The position numbers and the translations under genes were made by a program. Shown here in pieces: positions 60,435 to 64,000 of a stretch of DNA of 64,000 nt. The number at the start of each line of letters is the position of its first letter. The first letter of the stretch is position 1. The stretch spans positions 22,344 to 86,343 of the forward strand of contig CAYLMA010000013.1 in the NCBI GenBank assembly GCA_964384915.1, written 5' to 3'. A model generated the notes under the pieces. It had not been told where the DNA came from and searched no databases. It saw nothing but the letters and a program-made list of their open reading frames with translations. This DNA is from Sulfurimicrobium sp964384915. Lineage in GTDB: Bacteria; Pseudomonadota; Gammaproteobacteria; Burkholderiales; Sulfuricellaceae.

Positions 60435-61388
60435 TCAGGCGCCGCGCACCATGGACAGCACCTTCCCCATGTCGAGCGTCTCGGCCTGCTGGCGGATCTG
60501 CGGCAGGTATTGCGCCTGCATCTGCTTGGCCGGCTCCAGCAGGTTCTGGAAAGTGTCGCGCAGCACTGCCGTGCTCATCACCCGCCCGCCGGCATAATAG
60601 CGCTTGGCGGCCTGCCCCAGGGCGTAGGTGGTGGCGAAGGAAAAGGCCATGCCGGTGGCGGCGCTGCCGGCCTTGCCGAAGGTCTTGCCCGCGGCCTTGC
60701 CGAGCAGCCCGCCCAGCAGTTTGCGCCCGAACTGTTCGAGATACTGCGAGGTCAGGCCGACCCCGGCGGCGGCAATGAATTCCTTGATGTGCCCCTGGTC
60801 GAGCTCGACCCCGTGGGCCTGGCCGATGCCATAGACCATCTTGATCTGCAGCGGGATGATGGCCATCGATGCCCAGGATTGCGGCAGCAGTTCCAGCGCG
60901 CCGTTGAGCAGGGCGTAATTGAGTATGGACTTGTCCAGCTCGGCCTCCGCCACCCTGGGCTGCGCCGCCACCACCGGGCCGGGCGGGACGGCGGTGACGG
61001 CGGCCTCGCTCAGTTCGGCGATGGTGTCGGCCTCGCCCTCGACGATCTCGGTCTGGACGGTATCGAGCTTGAGCAGGGCTTTCAGCTCGTTCAGGAAGCG
61101 CTGTTCCGCCTCGCTCTGGCGGCCGTCGGCATTGCATACGCACACCGCCATTTCATACGCCAGCTGGCGCTCGCCTGCGTCATGCAGCGCAGCGGCTGCG
61201 GCGGCCAGGCTGAGCCGCTTGAGCAGCACGTCCTGGTAGATGCGGGCAAGATCAGGCGTGGCCCCATCCGTGCCGAGGGATTCGGCGATGCGGCGGATTT
61301 CATCGCGCTCGCGCTCGTGCTTGTCACCGTCGGCAAAGGCGGCGTAGAGGGCGATGGCGAGAATGGCGCGCTGCGTATCTTGGTTCAT
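60435..61388 (-). CDS. TerB-like and DUF697 domain protein
   Basis: 317 aa. Residues 1-125 form a TerB-like helical domain (AILAIALYAAFADGDKHERE, CNADGRQSEAEQRFL) with acidic metal-binding residues repeated. Residues 150-280 match DUF697 (hydrophobic, Gly-rich). TerB and TerC domains occur together in tellurite/stress clusters, and terC lies nearby. Its last 60 residues are duplicated at 57.3 kb. Confidence 0.78.
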   Translation of the reverse strand: MNQDTQRAILAIALYAAFADGDKHERERDEIRRIAESLGTDGATPDLARIYQDVLLKRLSLAAAAAALHDAGERQLAYEMAVCVCNADGRQSEAEQRFLNELKALLKLDTVQTEIVEGEADTIAELSEAAVTAVPPGPVVAAQPRVAEAELDKSILNYALLNGALELLPQSWASMAIIPLQIKMVYGIGQAHGVELDQGHIKEFIAAAGVGLTSQYLEQFGRKLLGGLLGKAAGKTFGKAGSAATGMAFSFATTYALGQAAKRYYAGGRVMSTAVLRDTFQNLLEPAKQMQAQYLPQIRQQAETLDMGKVLSMVRGA

Positions 61389-61415
61389 CTTGGTATCTCC
61401 TTATGGCTTGTCAGG

Positions 61416-61820
61416 TCAGTGGCGTGCGACGGGATTGCCTTCGCCGATCCAGCGGGTGATGCCGTCGCGCACGTTGTAAATCTTGCTATAGCCCATCTGC
61501 GCAAGTTCCCGCGCCAGGGAGTCGGTGCGGTTGCCGGTGCGGCAAATCAGGACGGCCGGCTGGTCCTTGCCCACCTCGGAAGTGAAGCGCGAGAGGAATT
61601 CCGGATTCATCCGGCCCGCTGCGTCAACAAAGGTCAGCTTGCGGCTGCCTTCCACCACGCCGGTCTGGCTCCATTCCTCCGCCCTGCGGACGTCGTACAG
61701 GGGCACGCCTTGGGCAATCAGCTCCTTCAACTTGCCGTTATCGACGTTGGTGTAGGGCGGTTCGGCGCAGGCACTGAGTGAGAGCGCAAAAAGAACGAGG
61801 GCGAAAAGGCGGGTGATCAT
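61416..61820 (-). CDS. Rhodanese-domain lipoprotein
   Basis: 134 aa. A lipoprotein signal ends in LSACAE, so it should be anchored in the envelope. The rhodanese domain has the active Cys in CRTGNRT and the DVRRAEEW start. Sulfur transfer or redox role in the periplasm is plausible for a sulfur-metabolising cell. Confidence 0.88.
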   Translation of the reverse strand: MITRLFALVLFALSLSACAEPPYTNVDNGKLKELIAQGVPLYDVRRAEEWSQTGVVEGSRKLTFVDAAGRMNPEFLSRFTSEVGKDQPAVLICRTGNRTDSLARELAQMGYSKIYNVRDGITRWIGEGNPVARH

Positions 61821-61847
61821 GGCGTCATTCCATTCAAATTTGAGGTT

Positions 61848-62813
61848 TCAGTGTGCAGCCTTGTTGCGCGTGGCGATCAGGCTGGCGATCACGCTAGACC
61901 CGATCAGCACGGCGACGATGGCCAGCGAGGCCGCCACCGGCACGTGGTACCAGGGCGCGATCAGCATCTTGGCGCCGATGAAGGTGAGCACCATGGCCAG
62001 GCCGTATTTCAGCAGGTGGAAGCGGTCCGCCACGTCGGCGAGCAGGAAATACAGCGCCCGCAAACCCATGATGGCGAAGATGTTGGAGGTGAAGACGATG
62101 AAGGGGTCGGTGGTGATGGCGAAAATGGCCGGGATGGAATCCACCGCGAACACCAGGTCGGAAGCCTCGATCAGGATCAGCACCAGGAACAGCGGCGTGA
62201 AGTAGCGCACGCCGTCCTTCATCACGCTGAATTTCTCGCCGTGATGGTCCTCGGAGATGCGCAGGTGGCGCCGTGCGAATTTCAGCACCGGGTTCTGGTT
62301 CAGGTCGGGTGTCTTCTCCGCCATGACCAGCATGCGTATGCCGGTGACGATCAGGAAGAAACCGAAGATATAAAGCACCCAGTTGAACTCCCGCACCACC
62401 CAGGCGCCGGCCAGGATCATGACGGCGCGTAGGACGATGGCGCCCAGCACGCCGTAGATCAGCACGCGGCGCTGGTATTCGGGGGCGACGTGGAAGGACG
62501 AGAAGATCAGCAGGAAGATGAACACATTGTCCACCGACAGCGACTTCTCGATCAGATAGCCGGTGAGGAATTCCAGCGCCTTCTGGTCGGCGATCTCCTG
62601 CCCGGCCGTGCCGCTCAAGTGCCACCATAGGCCGGCATTGAACAGCAGCGCCAGGCTCACCCACACCAGCGACCAGGCGGCCGCCTCCTTGACGCTCACC
62701 TTGTGCGCCTGCCGGCCGCCGAACACGAACAGGTCCAGCACCAGCATGACCAGCACGAAAGCGATGAAGGCCCCCCACATCCAGGGTTCGCCGATGGAGA
62801 TCGCGTTATTCAT
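61848..62813 (-). CDS. TerC-family membrane protein
   Basis: 321 aa with about nine hydrophobic segments. EKSLSVDNVFIFLLIFSSF and EASDLVFAVDSIPAIFAIT carry the conserved Asp residues of the family, known for Mn2+ export or metal loading of secreted proteins. Confidence 0.92.
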   Translation of the reverse strand: MNNAISIGEPWMWGAFIAFVLVMLVLDLFVFGGRQAHKVSVKEAAAWSLVWVSLALLFNAGLWWHLSGTAGQEIADQKALEFLTGYLIEKSLSVDNVFIFLLIFSSFHVAPEYQRRVLIYGVLGAIVLRAVMILAGAWVVREFNWVLYIFGFFLIVTGIRMLVMAEKTPDLNQNPVLKFARRHLRISEDHHGEKFSVMKDGVRYFTPLFLVLILIEASDLVFAVDSIPAIFAITTDPFIVFTSNIFAIMGLRALYFLLADVADRFHLLKYGLAMVLTFIGAKMLIAPWYHVPVAASLAIVAVLIGSSVIASLIATRNKAAH

Positions 62814-62865
62814 TTACATAATCCAATTCAATGAGTGTTTTCCGTGACAGTTTTTCCGCATCAGG

Positions 62866-63192
62866 TCATGCCTCGGGCTTGCACAGGTGAAGAAACTCCG
62901 CCACCTCCGTGACCCACAACACGCCATCCCCGGTCTGGCCGGTATGGGCGTTGTGGTGAATGATGCGCAGGATATCCGAAACCAGCTCGTCGGGTGCGAC
63001 GATTTCAATGCGCACTTTCTTCGTGAATTCGGTCAACTCCCCCTTCAGCGTGTCATGCCGCTCCACCCCCGCGTGGGCGCTGCTCCCTTCCACAGGGCAG
63101 ACGCTCATGCCGGGAAAGCCGGGCAGAGTGCGGAAGGCGTCGCGGATTTTGTGCAGGCGTGCGGGCCGTACGATGGCTTTAATTTCTTTCAT
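62866..63192 (-). CDS. PII-like protein next to an RND metal pump
   Basis: 108-aa PII-superfamily protein: MKEIKAIVRPARLHKIRDAF start and VRIEIVAPDELVSDILRII block. The T-loop lacks the usual Tyr site of GlnB/GlnK. It resembles the PII group linked to heavy-metal efflux (PII-NG). It lies just after the czcA/cusA-type gene, so metal-linked regulation is the likely role. Confidence 0.85.
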   Translation of the reverse strand: MKEIKAIVRPARLHKIRDAFRTLPGFPGMSVCPVEGSSAHAGVERHDTLKGELTEFTKKVRIEIVAPDELVSDILRIIHHNAHTGQTGDGVLWVTEVAEFLHLCKPEA

Positions 63193-63227
63193 GGGTGTTC
63201 TCCATTGGATAAAAGGCCGCGTAGCAG

Positions 63228-63306
63228 CACTTCGACCCCCTCGCCCGCAGGCGGGAGAGGGTAAGGGGTGAGGGAAACGATCATGGCATGATCCGTCATG
63301 ATCGTT
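63228..63306. repeat. REP-like palindrome and inverted repeat between the RND and PII-like genes
   Basis: 63238-63261 reads CCCTCGCCCGCAGGCGGGAG and AGGG, a self-complementary C/G-rich element of the dispersed intergenic type. Next, AACGATCATG (63276-63285) and CATGATCGTT (63297-63306) are perfect 10-base inverted arms around an 11-base loop, ending in the RND stop codon. The second may be a terminator or operator. Confidence 0.6.
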
Positions 63307-64000
63307 AAGCCTCTACAGGCTTTTCTTCAAACCATTTATACAGCGTCGGCAACACCACCAGCGTGAGCAGGGTGGAGGTGATCAGCCCGCCGATCACCAC
63401 GATCGCCAATGGCCGCTGCACCTCGGACCCCGGCCCGCTGGCGAAGAGCATGGGGATCAGGCCCAGCATCGCCACCGTGGCGGTCATCAGCACCGGGCGG
63501 AAGCGCTGCTTGCAGCCCTGTATCACGGCCTCGGCCTGGCCCATGCCTTCGTCGCGCAGGCTGCGGATATAGGATACCAGCACCACGCCGTTCAGGACCG
63601 CGATCCCCCACAGGGCGATGAAGCCCACCGAGGCCGGCACCGACAGGTATTCGCCGGTGACGAACAGGGCCACCACGCCGCCGATCGAGGCAAACGGCAA
63701 TACCAGGATGATCAGCGAGGCATAGCGCAGCGAACCGAACAGCAGGAACAGCAGGAAGAAGATCGCCGCGATGGTCACCGGTACGATAATCTTCAGGTGG
63801 CCCATGGCGCGTTCCATGTTCTGGAACTGGCCGCCCCACTCCAGGTAATAGCCTTCCGGCAGCTTGATCTTGCTGTCCACCGCCTGTTGCAGTTCGGCCA
63901 CGAAACCGCCGAGGTCGCGGTCCTTCACGTTCACCCCCACCACGATGCGGCGCTTGGCCTTTTCGCGGCTGATCTGGGCCGGCCCGTCCACGACGCGGAT
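63305..64000 (-). CDS. CzcA/CusA-type heavy-metal RND efflux pump, C-terminal part
   Basis: The last 231 codons of a large inner-membrane pump subunit; the gene continues past 64000. The periplasmic block LPEGYYLEWGGQFQNMERA and membrane regions SLRYASLIILVLPFASIGG and ALWGIAVLNGVVLVSYI fit heavy-metal exporters. The metal cannot be told from this part. Confidence 0.92.
   Translation of the reverse strand: MRVVDGPAQISREKAKRRIVVGVNVKDRDLGGFVAELQQAVDSKIKLPEGYYLEWGGQFQNMERAMGHLKIIVPVTIAAIFFLLFLLFGSLRYASLIILVLPFASIGGVVALFVTGEYLSVPASVGFIALWGIAVLNGVVLVSYIRSLRDEGMGQAEAVIQGCKQRFRPVLMTATVAMLGLIPMLFASGPGSEVQRPLAIVVIGGLITSTLLTLVVLPTLYKWFEEKPVEA

Noticed and set aside
59231..60778. 515-codon open frame opposite the second SulP gene
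   Set aside because: His/Gln/Arg-rich antisense composition, and the SulP and TerB genes on the other strand are well supported.

Overview
The window reads as a chromosome segment of a chemolithoautotrophic betaproteobacterium, most likely of the sulfur- or iron-oxidising Nitrosomonadales (Sulfuricella, Thiobacillus or Gallionella relatives). That placement is an inference from high GC content, an alpha-carboxysome locus with form IA RubisCO, PEP-CTERM genes, ubiG, a heptosyltransferase for LPS and a betaproteobacterial-type tmRNA. No rRNA or tRNA gene and no CRISPR array was seen.

Layout. 1-16.7 kb is mostly housekeeping: divergent selD/mnmH (selenium), a dienelactone-hydrolase-like protein, an HD-GYP protein facing a frameshifted response regulator, thpR-ispF-ispD, an AmmeMemoRadiSam operon (Memo, AMMECR1, radical SAM), waaF with an AI-2E-type permease, rpmE, a GT39-type glycosyltransferase, an OmpA-like protein, mtaD-ubiG-gph and ssrA. 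17.1-24.8 kb is a genomic island bounded by a repeat of the ssrA 3' end plus its terminator. It carries a type III restriction-modification system with an MntA-HepT toxin-antitoxin pair between mod and res, a Bro-N protein and a decayed HigBA-like pair; no integrase remains. 25-31.4 kb holds a PhnD-like binding protein, a ThiO-like oxidase, a GGDEF-EAL protein, a zinc-ribbon protein and a Sua5 protein.

31.6-49.4 kb is the centrepiece: about 18 kb on the minus strand encoding a whole CO2-concentrating mechanism. It contains cbbL, cbbS, csoS2, csoSCA, csoS4A, csoS4B, four csoS1 copies, a ferritin-like protein, acRAF, mcdA/mcdB (carboxysome positioning), cbbO, a small membrane protein, a SulP bicarbonate-type transporter, sbtA, sbtB, cbbQ and an aldolase-like gene. 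cbbR is divergent at the head. The uptake cassette (SulP, SbtA, SbtB) sits between the two RubisCO activase genes cbbO and cbbQ. The last gene is an aldolase-fold protein fused to a Dabb domain that has lost most metal and catalytic residues. The SulP protein has a long charged, probably coiled-coil insertion.

50.7-54.6 kb holds a PEP-CTERM protein with a good sigma-54 promoter match and the TPR protein PrsT. 54.9-63.2 kb is a minus-strand run of membrane and stress genes (CBS protein, permease, VTT protein, DUF697 fragment, DgkA, PAP2, SulP, TerB-DUF697, rhodanese lipoprotein, TerC, PII-like) with two tiny coupled ORFs, ending in a cut-off CzcA/CusA-type RND pump.
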